This document shows, one piece after another, positions 1 to 5,533 of a DNA stretch of 8,091 nucleotides. Positions within the stretch are counted from its first letter, which is position 1; each line of letters opens with the position of its first letter. Made by a program: the position numbers and the translations under genes. Origin of the DNA: Geobacter sp. (GTDB lineage Bacteria > Desulfobacterota > Desulfuromonadia > Geobacterales > Geobacteraceae); assembly GCA_003857395.1 (NCBI GenBank), contig RPRC01000258.1, positions 1 to 8,091 of the forward strand. Direction: 5' to 3'. The notes beneath the pieces are model-generated. The model saw only the letters and a program-made list of their open reading frames with translations. It had not been told where the DNA came from and ran no database searches.

Positions 1-723
1 ACGGCCGAGGAAGGGAACCAGCATCTCCCTCGCCATGGCTTCGCCACCACCGGTTTTAAAAACATCGATCGTTTGAGCACAGTGGGGACAGACAAGGCCG
101 CTCATATTTTCGATCACCCCAAGAATGGGTAAATTGAGCTGGCCGCAGAAACTGATGGATTTCCGCACATCCGTTAGTGCGACATCCTGGGGCGTGGTGA
201 CCACTACCGCACCATCGATCTTCTCGAGGGTCTGAACCACCGTCAACGGTTCGTCGCCGGTGCCGGGAGGACAGTCTACAATCAGGTAATCAAGGTCCCC
301 CCATTCCACTTCACCAATGAATTGTTTGATAGCACTTGCCTTTGCCGGACCTCTCCAGATGACCGCATCAGCCTCACCGGGGAGCAGGAAACCAATGGAC
401 ATGACTTTTACGCCGCCAAAATCGACCGGAATCAGCTTGCCTCTCTCCGATGGCTGTATGATTGTCCCTTCCAGACCAAGCATCTTGGGTACACTCGGTC
501 CGTGGATATCAATATCCAGCAGACCAACACGATAGCCGGCATTACTGCAGAGCGATACGGCAAGATTTACCGCGACGGTACTTTTGCCGACTCCGCCCTT
601 ACCGGACAGCACGACTATCTTGTGCCCAATTCGTTTCAAAGCCTCTTCGATCCCGGATTTTTCATTCATCTGACTCTGACTGCCATGGGCGGAATCGCCC
701 TGGCAACCACTCGACTGCGCCAT
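1..723 (-). CDS. mrp: Mrp/NBP35-family Fe-S carrier ATPase (partial, C-terminus off the left edge)
   Basis: This is a P-loop ATPase of the Mrp/ApbC/NBP35 type, a family that binds and transfers 4Fe-4S clusters in the cytoplasm. The first 241 residues are visible. The deviant Walker A motif GKGGVGKST lies at about residues 41-49, the family signature LLDIDIHGPSVP near 56, a VDCPPGTGDEP switch near 149-159, and the cluster-binding CPHC (C212, C215) after ENMSG. The ATG start follows AAGGAGC with good spacing. The Ser/Gly/Gln-rich N-terminal 20 residues hold one Cys (C7), unlike the four-Cys motif of true eukaryotic Nbp35. It is the last gene seen in the operon, 25 bases after the ferredoxin-MinD gene. 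In Desulfovibrio an Mrp protein is part of the orange-protein complex, so a role in cluster delivery to the ORP-like neighbour is likely but inferred. No frameshift is seen. Confidence 0.95.
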   Translation of the reverse strand, partial: MAQSSGCQGDSAHGSQSQMNEKSGIEEALKRIGHKIVVLSGKGGVGKSTVAVNLAVSLCSNAGYRVGLLDIDIHGPSVPKMLGLEGTIIQPSERGKLIPVDFGGVKVMSIGFLLPGEADAVIWRGPAKASAIKQFIGEVEWGDLDYLIVDCPPGTGDEPLTVVQTLEKIDGAVVVTTPQDVALTDVRKSISFCGQLNLPILGVIENMSGLVCPHCAQTIDVFKTGGGEAMAREMLVPFLGR

Positions 724-748
724 TTTTATGCTCCTTTTCCTGATTGAT

Positions 749-1627
749 TTACAAACCGAGCGATTTCCACACCAGCCGGATATCCCCGGCGGATGGCGCT
801 TCGGTCTCCACCACCGCTTTTCCAAGCATTTGTGCTGCTGTCACTCCATTATCGTAGCGAATACGCCCCGCGATGCGGGCACCGGAGCGGAGAGCCAGTG
901 CTTCGATCTGCGCTGTCATGGCCGGATTCAGGTCCCATTTGTTCACGCACACCGAGGTTGGAATGCCGAAATGTTGCGCCAGTTTCAGTACCCGTTCCAG
1001 GTCGTGCTCACCGGAGACAGTCGGTTCAGTCACCACCAGCGCCTGGGAAGTCCCTGTCAGTGAAGCAATCACCGGACAGCCAATACCGGGCGGCCCGTCA
1101 ACGATCACCAAGCCGTGCTTGTTCTCTTCCGCCAGACGCCGAGCCTCGCTGCGCACCGTTGAGACCAGCTTGCCGGAATTCTCGGCGGCAACACCGAGCC
1201 GGGCATGGACCATCGGGCCGCAGCGCGTCTCCGAAACCAGCCATTCGCCGCAAAGGGATTCCGGGAAATCGATGGCAGCGACGGGACAGAACCGGACACA
1301 GACACCGCAGCCCTCGCAGGCAACAGGATCAATGGCAAACGCTTCACCTTCGCCACCCGGCACAACAGCGCCAAAGCGGCATACATCAAAACATTTTTCG
1401 CAGCTGATGCAATCAGCCGAACGGATCACAGCCTCATTACCACTGCGAAACTCATGACGTTCCCGAATAGTCGGTGCGAGAATGAGATGCAGATCTGCCG
1501 CATCCACGTCGCAATCAGCCAATATCGGAAATGCGGCAAGGACGGCAAACGACGCTGTCAGGCTGGTCTTGCCGGTACCCCCCTTGCCGCTGATAATTAC
1601 CAACTCCTGAACTTTCATTCCTGTCAT
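749..1627 (-). CDS. MinD-superfamily P-loop ATPase with inserted two-cluster ferredoxin domain (copy 1)
   Basis: A 292-residue cytoplasmic ATPase of the MinD/ParA superfamily with a ferredoxin-like insert. The deviant Walker A GKGGTGKT is at residues 14-21, followed by DCDVDAADLH (38-47). Two CxxCxxCxxxC motifs follow, at C73/C76/C79/C83 and C104/C107/C110/C114, which predict two 4Fe-4S clusters. A VDGPPGIGCPV segment (176-186) and a TEPT segment near 200 complete the nucleotide-binding core. The ATG overlaps the stop of the upstream paralogue (ATGA), indicating translational coupling; an internal Met at residue 4 is the only close alternative start. Homologues lie in the orange-protein gene clusters of Desulfovibrio. 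The family's biochemical role is not settled; ATP-driven electron or Fe-S/metal cluster handling for the ORP/NifX neighbour is the most reasonable inference. Confidence 0.95.
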   Translation of the reverse strand: MTGMKVQELVIISGKGGTGKTSLTASFAVLAAFPILADCDVDAADLHLILAPTIRERHEFRSGNEAVIRSADCISCEKCFDVCRFGAVVPGGEGEAFAIDPVACEGCGVCVRFCPVAAIDFPESLCGEWLVSETRCGPMVHARLGVAAENSGKLVSTVRSEARRLAEENKHGLVIVDGPPGIGCPVIASLTGTSQALVVTEPTVSGEHDLERVLKLAQHFGIPTSVCVNKWDLNPAMTAQIEALALRSGARIAGRIRYDNGVTAAQMLGKAVVETEAPSAGDIRLVWKSLGL

Positions 1628-2472
1628 GACTGACTTCTCCTACTATCCCTGATATTCCACAGCAGCGTCGCGAAATGAGAACGGTACTCCGGCAGCGCAT
1701 CGACAACCAGTTCCCCCCGTGAATAGGCCTCAGCAATACGCCGGTCATCGGGAATTTCCAGGAGAATCGGTATTTCCTGCTCTCGACAAAACTGGTGGAC
1801 CCTGTCATCACCAACGCCCATACGGTTGACCACAACGCCGAAGGGGATGGTGAGCTCCCTGACCATATCTACGGCCAACCGCAGATCATGCAGGCCAAAA
1901 GGCGTTGGTTCGGTAACCAGCAGCACGTAATCCGACCCGCGCAGGGTGGCAATAACCGGACACGAAGTCCCCGGCGGAGCATCAAGAATGACGGTCGCCC
2001 CCTTGCTATTCATGCGCGACTTGACCGCTCGGATGAGAGGAGGCGCCATGGCCACTCCGATGTCGATCCGGCCCTGGATCAAAGTAATGCCGTCAACCTC
2101 CTGCGTCTCAACCACGCCGACACGCCGCCCGATCTCACGAATGGCACCCCGGGGACACACCAAAGTGCAGCCGCCACAGCCATGACACATTTCGGGAAAC
2201 ACCAGCGGGGAAGCACCAAACGAGACAATGGCGTGGTAGCGGCAAAACCGGCCGCATTCGCCGCAGGCGTCACACAGCGACTCATCCACCTCCGGAATCG
2301 GAATGGTGACAATCTCACTGCCAGTCTTCAGCCCACATAGAAACAAGTGGGCATTAGGCTCTTCCACATCGCAATCCAGAAGTTGCACTGCGGAACCGGT
2401 AGACCGCGCCAGATTGACGGATACCGTTGTTTTTCCGGTGCCGCCTTTGCCCGATGCGACCGCGAGTATCAT
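1624..2472 (-). CDS. MinD-superfamily P-loop ATPase with inserted two-cluster ferredoxin domain (copy 2)
   Basis: A 282-residue paralogue of the following gene with the same architecture. GKGGTGKTT is at residues 8-16 and CDVEEPNAHLFL at 34-45. Ferredoxin motifs are at C67/C70/C73/C77 and C96/C99/C102/C106, and LDAPPGTSCPV at 163-173. The Walker A motif sits seven residues from the start, which supports the chosen ATG; that ATG overlaps the stop of the ORP-like gene by four bases. Sequence between the motifs differs widely from copy 1, so the two are old, diverged duplicates and probably work as a heterodimer or as successive partners. This is inferred from the pairing of such genes in ORP clusters. 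No motif residue is missing. The exact reaction is unknown. Confidence 0.95.
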   Translation of the reverse strand: MILAVASGKGGTGKTTVSVNLARSTGSAVQLLDCDVEEPNAHLFLCGLKTGSEIVTIPIPEVDESLCDACGECGRFCRYHAIVSFGASPLVFPEMCHGCGGCTLVCPRGAIREIGRRVGVVETQEVDGITLIQGRIDIGVAMAPPLIRAVKSRMNSKGATVILDAPPGTSCPVIATLRGSDYVLLVTEPTPFGLHDLRLAVDMVRELTIPFGVVVNRMGVGDDRVHQFCREQEIPILLEIPDDRRIAEAYSRGELVVDALPEYRSHFATLLWNIRDSRRSQS

Positions 2473-2831
2473 GACCAGTGCCCTTCAACATCGGCGGAAT
2501 TTATGGTGGCAAGGGTGCCGGCCCGGAAGGCTTCAAGCGCCTCTGCGACTGTGGCTGCCTCGGTGGTGTAAATCCTGATCCCGGCAGCCGAAAGGGCCCG
2601 GAAGGCATTGGGGCCGCAATGACCGGTCACCAGGCAGTTCGCACCGTGGCGGACAATGGCTTCCGTTGCTTGTATGCCTGCGCCCTGGGCGGTATTAACG
2701 CTTTGCTGATTGTCAACCGGCTCAAAGGTATCGCTGTCGGTGTCGTAGACGAGGAATCCCGTGGCGCGGCCGAAGCGGGCATCCATGGGTGCATCAAGAT
2801 TCTGACCTGAGGTGGTGAAAGCTACTTTCAC
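2469..2831 (-). CDS. Orange-protein/NifX-family protein (dinitrogenase Fe-Mo cofactor biosynthesis fold)
   Basis: A 120-residue single-domain protein of the NifX/NifB-C-terminal/ORP family (Nitro_FeMo-Co fold). It opens with MKVAFTTSGQ, has the DARFGRATGFLVYD segment at 18-30, GAGIQATEAIV at 50-60, and a VTGHCGPNAFRALSAAGI stretch near 68-85. Only two cysteines (C66, C72) occur. Family members bind metal-sulfur clusters; ORP of Desulfovibrio gigas holds a Mo-Cu-sulfide cluster, while NifX carries FeMo-co precursors. No nif gene is in view and the gene lies directly before two ferredoxin-MinD ATPases and Mrp, so an ORP-like role is favoured. The start is GTG, preceded by AAAGGAGA with about eight bases of spacing; no ATG in this position competes. 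It overlaps the next gene by four bases (ATGA). Confidence 0.93.
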   Translation of the reverse strand: MKVAFTTSGQNLDAPMDARFGRATGFLVYDTDSDTFEPVDNQQSVNTAQGAGIQATEAIVRHGANCLVTGHCGPNAFRALSAAGIRIYTTEAATVAEALEAFRAGTLATINSADVEGHWS

Positions 2832-2899
2832 AATTGTTCTCCTTTATTTGGTTTTTTAGCAGAGCATCCCGATTCCGTGGACCTGATTGCCGACCGCAC

Positions 2900-3283
2900 T
2901 TACTCGTCCTCTTCAACCCCGCGCGTCATTCCACTGAGGCGCTTTTTGATGAAATCGAGTTCTGCTTCAAGGGCAGCAACCTGTGCCTTGAGAGCCTGTT
3001 TCGCGATTTCAGGATTTGGCTCCATAGCAGGATTCTGTGCAGCATAGCCGCCAAATCCGGAACCGCCGAAGCGCATCCAGCCCGGAAGCCCCGTAGCATT
3101 AAAACAATTCCGCCAGCCTCGACCGCCGCCGGCAAATCCACGGCCGCCGCCAAAACCCATTCCAAAACCTTGGCCTGGCACCGGATTGGCATAGCCCGGC
3201 ATGCCGGAACCTGCGCAGTATCCAGCTCCGCGCCCGGTCATCTGTCCCTGTCCTCTTGGTCCTGTTTTGTCTCCTCGTGGCAT
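2900..3283 (-). CDS. DUF5320-type Gly-rich protein with C-terminal coiled coil
   Basis: A 127-residue protein with the hallmark N-terminus MPRGDKTGP...MTGRGAGYCAG of the DUF5320 family. Residues 1-80 are Gly/Met/Phe/Arg-rich and low in complexity, with cysteines at 23 and 60. Residues 91-117 form a charged heptad-like helix (IAKQALKAQVAALEAELDFI), a likely coiled coil, and the tail is acidic (GVEEDE). The ATG is preceded by AAGGAGG with seven bases of spacing. It lies 68 bases upstream of the ORP-like gene. Such proteins are common next to NifX/ORP-family genes in strict anaerobes. Function is unknown; oligomerisation by the helix with the Gly-rich region exposed is inference. Confidence 0.9.
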   Translation of the reverse strand: MPRGDKTGPRGQGQMTGRGAGYCAGSGMPGYANPVPGQGFGMGFGGGRGFAGGGRGWRNCFNATGLPGWMRFGGSGFGGYAAQNPAMEPNPEIAKQALKAQVAALEAELDFIKKRLSGMTRGVEEDE

Positions 3284-3410
3284 GATTCAACCTCCTTGTA
3301 CCTTGTCCGCGTCATCCGTTCGACTTGCTTCAGAGTCAACGTCATCTCAACCCTGCTCTATTCTCCCGGTCGATGCGGAGCAGAAAAACTCTTGCTGCCT
3401 CTAGCCGTTG

Positions 3411-3599
3411 CTATTCCCGTGTCATCGTTGCACTACACTTCAGACACTTTAGCGCGGAGCAAGGCACACCCCGCTGATGGGACTGATGGTGTCCACTGGA
3501 AGGACAAATACATGCCCCGCCAAGACCTGCCGCAGCGGGCCCAGCCATCCTTCCGCCCCAACCGCCACCCGAACCACCCATCCCTGGTCCCCTTGGCAT
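3411..3599 (-). CDS. Small Gly-rich zinc-ribbon-like protein with a degenerate first knuckle
   Basis: A 62-residue protein, the first gene of the minus-strand operon. Residues 1-29 are Gly-rich with an MPRGPGMGG opening like that of the next gene. The C-terminal half has C30-x-C32, then P-S-S-G-H-H, HQRGVPC (C47) and C52-x-x-C55. This matches, from memory, small proteins of anaerobes with a CPxCGH...PHxxGxPC...CPxCG pattern, which would bind a metal by two CxxC knuckles. Here the second Cys of the first knuckle is Ser35 (AGT, one base from TGT). The ATG at 3599 is chosen over one seven codons upstream because GAGGA lies about eight bases before it and because it restores the MPRG start. Function is unknown; a redox or metal-site partner of the ORP system is possible. 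Confidence 0.82.
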   Translation of the reverse strand: MPRGPGMGGSGGGWGGRMAGPAAAGLGGACICPSSGHHQSHQRGVPCSALKCLKCSATMTRE

Positions 3600-3622
3600 A
3601 ACACAATTCCTCTTCCACACTC

Positions 3623-3643
3623 AGGCGAAAACAGATTTCGCCT
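3623..3643 (-). promoter_or_regulatory. Perfect hairpin in the predicted 5' leader of the ORP-like operon
   Basis: AGGCGAAA and TTTCGCCT form an 8-bp perfect stem around a 5-base loop (ACAGA on the plus strand), about 24 bases upstream of the first ATG and downstream of the predicted promoter. It has no following U-run, so it is not a terminator. It could be an mRNA-stabilising stem or an operator. Confidence 0.55.
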
Positions 3644-3647
3644 CTAT

Positions 3648-3660
3648 GTGTATGTTACAC
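3648..3660. promoter_or_regulatory. 13-bp dyad (5-3-5) at the predicted transcription start
   Basis: GTGTA-TGT-TACAC is a perfect interrupted palindrome placed just downstream of the -10 box of the minus-strand promoter, where a repressor would block initiation. It adjoins a second dyad of the same 5-3-5 design, CCTAT-AAA-ATAGG at 3660-3672, that covers the -10 itself. The binding protein is not known. Confidence 0.45.
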
Positions 3661-3664
3661 CTAT

Positions 3665-3693
3665 AAAATAGGAGTCGTTTCCCTGGCTGTCAA
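3665..3693 (-). promoter_or_regulatory. Sigma-70-type promoter of the ORP-like operon
   Basis: On the minus strand TTGACA (3693-3688, perfect -35) is followed after 17 bases by TATTTT (3670-3665, 4 of 6 to the -10 consensus). A start near 3658 would give a leader of about 60 bases before the ATG at 3599. The -35 box begins directly after the U-run of the terminator of the preceding operon. No sigma-54 type -24/-12 element was seen here, in contrast to the sigma-54 control reported for the Desulfovibrio orp operons. Confidence 0.6.
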
Positions 3694-3739
3694 GAAAAAA
3701 ATTGCCTGCCGATGCGTTTCCACACAGACAGGCAATTTT
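3694..3739 (-). terminator. Intrinsic terminator of the YeeE/YedE operon
   Basis: AAAATTGCCTG (3698-3708) and CAGGCAATTTT (3729-3739) form an 11-bp perfect stem with a 20-base loop. Read on the minus strand, the stem runs into seven consecutive U residues followed by CUU. It lies about 40 bases beyond the stop of the leftward transporter pair. The plus-strand side has only four T residues, so leftward termination is favoured. Confidence 0.85.
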
Positions 3740-3777
3740 ACTGCTGATAACGGATTGGTTGTGTTACGCGATTGTCG

Positions 3778-4305
3778 CTACAGCCCCTTCTTCTCAAACC
3801 AATAGAACAGTGCCAGCCCCCCACTGATGAACAGGGGTATGACCAACCAATGGCTGACACCCAAAACCTGCGGCAGGGTAATCTTGCCGTAATTCCCCCA
3901 CGTCAAGACCGTCACCTTCATTAGTGGATAAGCCTCGGCATAGAGTGCCGCCCCGCAGAGCATCCCGAGGATACCCCAGGCTGAGTCCCAGCGCCCTTCG
4001 CCAAACGCGCCCAGTGAAGTACCGGGACAATAGCCGAGCAGTCCCCAGCCAACTCCGAAGATCAGCCCTCCCACCACGACCCCGCCGAGAATCATCGGCT
4101 TGATGGAAAGCTTGACTAAACCCAGATCGCTGAGGAGATAAACACCGACCATACCGACCAGTACCGCGGAAAGCATGAACTTGATAATAGTCATATCCTG
4201 CAGGCGGAGCGCACCCAGTTGCTTGTCGTAGCGGAGCACCCGGCCTTTCTGCAGGAGAAAACCAAACAGAATTCCCGTAACGAGTCCATAGAGCAGTGTC
4301 GTCAT
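3778..4305 (-). CDS. YeeE/YedE-family sulfur-compound transporter, second half (DUF6691-like)
   Basis: A 175-residue inner-membrane protein with about four to five hydrophobic segments (roughly residues 1-19, 39-59, 71-95, 108-125, 150-170). The segment GYCPGTSLGAFGEGRWD at 91-107 carries the conserved Cys (C93) of the YeeE/YedE family. In the single-chain thiosulfate transporter YeeE, conserved cysteines line the substrate path; this protein matches the C-terminal repeat. Its ATG overlaps the stop of the first-half gene (ATGA), so the two are translated together and probably pair one to one. The substrate is likely thiosulfate or another reduced sulfur species by family, not proven here. A terminator follows at 3694-3739. 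Confidence 0.9.
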   Translation of the reverse strand: MTTLLYGLVTGILFGFLLQKGRVLRYDKQLGALRLQDMTIIKFMLSAVLVGMVGVYLLSDLGLVKLSIKPMILGGVVVGGLIFGVGWGLLGYCPGTSLGAFGEGRWDSAWGILGMLCGAALYAEAYPLMKVTVLTWGNYGKITLPQVLGVSHWLVIPLFISGGLALFYWFEKKGL

Positions 4306-4826
4306 CGCTGGTCACCTCCACCATAGAGCAGACGGGCGACAATCATGCCGCCGGCAAAGAAACAGACCAAGGCAACAAAGCCGCTCACTGCTAACTGCAT
4401 ACTGCCGCTCAGGCCGTGTCCACTCGGGCAACCGTCCGCCAGGCGTGCGCCAAACATTCCGATCGTGCCGCCGATAAAGGCGACGAGCCAGCGTTTCCAC
4501 CGGACAGGACCAAAGCGCGTCTGCCACATCTCGGGCAGCGCTTGCCAGCGGAAGCTGCCCGATGTAGTCGACGCAATCAGTGCACCGATGAAAATGCCGA
4601 CGACAAACATCCACTGCCAGTCAATCATCGGCACCTCTTTCATAAAATAAGGCATCGCTGCGACCCGCTCAGGATCAACAGCCTGCTCCACCATCCCCGC
4701 AGAACGGACAAAGGTCGTCGACGCACCGAAATACTTGCCGGCCAGCCAGACCGAACAGATCGATACCAGCCCACTCAATGCCCCTGCCAGATAGGGGCTC
4801 CAGGCTCCGCCATCATTATCATTCAT
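4302..4826 (-). CDS. YeeE/YedE-family sulfur-compound transporter, first half
   Basis: A 174-residue membrane protein forming the partner of the overlapping downstream gene. It has hydrophobic segments near residues 12-30, 71-87, 112-130 and 145-168, and the family motif ADGCPSGHGLSG at 130-141 with C133. Single-chain members of the family are about 350 residues with two such Cys-bearing repeats; here each repeat is its own gene, a known split form. The ATG at 4826 is chosen over one six codons upstream because a perfect AGGAGG lies seven bases ahead of it, and the upstream ATG itself precedes that site. The residues near 34-65 are a polar loop between the first and second membrane segments. 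Confidence 0.9.
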   Translation of the reverse strand: MNDNDGGAWSPYLAGALSGLVSICSVWLAGKYFGASTTFVRSAGMVEQAVDPERVAAMPYFMKEVPMIDWQWMFVVGIFIGALIASTTSGSFRWQALPEMWQTRFGPVRWKRWLVAFIGGTIGMFGARLADGCPSGHGLSGSMQLAVSGFVALVCFFAGGMIVARLLYGGGDQR

Positions 4827-4877
4827 AAGCAAACCTCCTGTCATGATTTTTCATTAGTAGTTCTGATGGTTCCGGCT

Positions 4878-4890
4878 CCATAATCTATGG
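4878..4890. promoter_or_regulatory. 13-bp dyad (5-3-5) upstream of the YeeE/YedE operon
   Basis: CCATA-ATC-TATGG is a perfect interrupted palindrome about 50 bases upstream of the leftward transporter start. It may be an operator for that operon. No convincing leftward -35/-10 pair could be assigned: TTGTCA at 4914-4909 is followed only by poor -10 matches at unsuitable spacing. Confidence 0.35.
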
Positions 4891-4907
4891 TAACCGATTT
4901 TCAGTCC

Positions 4908-4937
4908 TTGACAACAGTGCCTGCTCTGAAATATCGT
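4908..4937 (+). promoter_or_regulatory. Sigma-70-type promoter candidate for the DUF134 region
   Basis: TTGACA (4908-4913) is a perfect -35 box, followed after 18 bases by TATCGT (4932-4937, 4 of 6 to TATAAT). A start near 4944 would precede the 24-codon NifX-like remnant and the DUF134 gene. The -10 box overlaps a perfect palindrome. Confidence 0.5.
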
Positions 4938-4947
4938 GCATATGCAC
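4936..4947. promoter_or_regulatory. Perfect 12-bp palindrome GTGCATATGCAC at the rightward promoter
   Basis: The uninterrupted palindrome GTGCATATGCAC overlaps the -10 box and expected start site of the rightward promoter, the classic place for a repressor operator. A 12-bp palindrome can arise by chance once or twice in a window this size, so the position is the main support. DUF134, the gene it would control, is itself a DNA-binding family, so autoregulation is possible. Confidence 0.45.
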
Positions 4948-4972
4948 ACATCACGAATAGAGGATACCGGCC

Positions 4973-5047
4973 ATGAGAATTTGTTTTCCCATTGAAACAG
5001 ATATGGGTCTCGACAGCACGGTTTCGGATCACTTCGGCTCCGCATGA
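4973..5047 (+). pseudogene. N-terminal remnant of a second NifX/ORP-family gene
   Basis: A 24-codon frame encoding MRICFPIETDMGLDSTVSDHFGSA, then TGA. This is the family's N-terminal strand and its GLxS...GHFGSA loop; full-length members run to about 100-120 residues and continue with PxFxxxD. The remainder of the fold is absent. The ATG has a good AGAGGA site eight bases upstream, so it is probably still translated. The stop is in frame with the DUF134 gene 45 bases further on. It may be a gene truncated by deletion, or a short leader frame; truncation is preferred because of the clear family signature. Confidence 0.65.
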
Positions 5048-5092
5048 CTGTGCTTGAAACCCATGTTCCGTCCACAGAAAAGGATAGCGTCC

Positions 5093-5404
5093 ATGTCACC
5101 ACGCTGTAAAAAACCACGACGCTGCAGTTGCCCTTTCCATGGCGAAGCGGAACAAATTTTCCGACCGGCGGGCATCCCTTTGCACTGCCTTGAACTGACC
5201 AAGCTCAACCACGATGAAATGGAAGCCATGTATCTCTGTGATGCCGAAGGCCTGACACAGGAAGAAGCTGGAACCCGCATGGAGATTTCGAGGGGCACGG
5301 TGCAGCGGTTGCTTGCCGCCGCCCGGAACAAGGTCGCCAAAGCGCTTGTGCATGGCACAGCCATCGTCATCAAAACAAACGGAAGCAAAACCGACTCAGT
5401 CTAA
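5093..5404 (+). CDS. DUF134/UPF0251 helix-turn-helix DNA-binding protein
   Basis: A 103-residue protein of the DUF134 family, which resembles sigma-70 region 4. It starts with a basic Cys-bearing segment (C5, C11, C13, with PRRCSCPF), followed by LNHDEMEAMYLCDAEGLTQEEAG (38-60) and MEISRGTVQRLLAAARNKVAKAL (63-85), the helix-turn-helix. The ATG at 5093 is chosen because AAAAGGA lies eight bases upstream and the protein then begins at the family's usual place; upstream TTG and ATG codons in frame lack such a site. The N-terminal cysteines may bind a metal or Fe-S cluster. DUF134 genes often sit beside NifX/ORP-family genes in anaerobes, so it could regulate this locus; this is inference. Confidence 0.9.
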   Translation: MSPRCKKPRRCSCPFHGEAEQIFRPAGIPLHCLELTKLNHDEMEAMYLCDAEGLTQEEAGTRMEISRGTVQRLLAAARNKVAKALVHGTAIVIKTNGSKTDSV

Positions 5405-5533
5405 AGAAATGAAGCAGGATAGTCGGCAGCATTCCTCAACTCGCCATGCGTTATGCTTTATTTTTACAGTGGCCCTACTCCCCGTAGACGATGCAGCGGG
5501 TGAACTACCATGCAGGAGAAAGGAAGAATAAAA
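5405..5533 (+). other. Intergenic gap between DUF134 and DUF364 genes
   Basis: This 129-base stretch holds no gene. There is an AT-rich patch at about 5450-5467 with short T-runs, but no strong stem before it, so a terminator is not supported. Its last bases include AAAGGAAG, the ribosome binding site of the next gene. It is unclear whether the DUF134 transcript reads on into the next operon. Confidence 0.4.

Noticed and set aside
793..1407. Long plus-strand frames opposite the ferredoxin-MinD gene.
   Set aside because: They are antisense to a protein with intact P-loop and Fe-S motifs and have no motif of their own.
2832..2899. Sigma-54 (-24/-12) promoter before the ORP-like gene, expected from Desulfovibrio.
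   Set aside because: No GG-N10-GC element of the TGGCAC...TTGC type is present in this gap or upstream of 3283 or 3599.
2834..3601. A 255-codon plus-strand frame opposite DUF5320 and the small Cys protein.
   Set aside because: The minus-strand genes have strong ribosome binding sites and family signatures; the plus frame spans two genes and a gap and looks random.
5045..5077. Selenocysteine readthrough of the TGA, with CTGTG...CACAG just downstream as a possible SECIS stem.
   Set aside because: The stem is weak with a mismatched upper part and lacks the expected GU-bearing apical loop; no known NifX or DUF134 selenoprotein fits, and DUF134 has its own ribosome binding site.
5440..5467. Terminator after DUF134, from CCATGCGTTATGC followed by TTTATTTTT.
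   Set aside because: The only pairings are three or four bases long, too weak for an intrinsic terminator.
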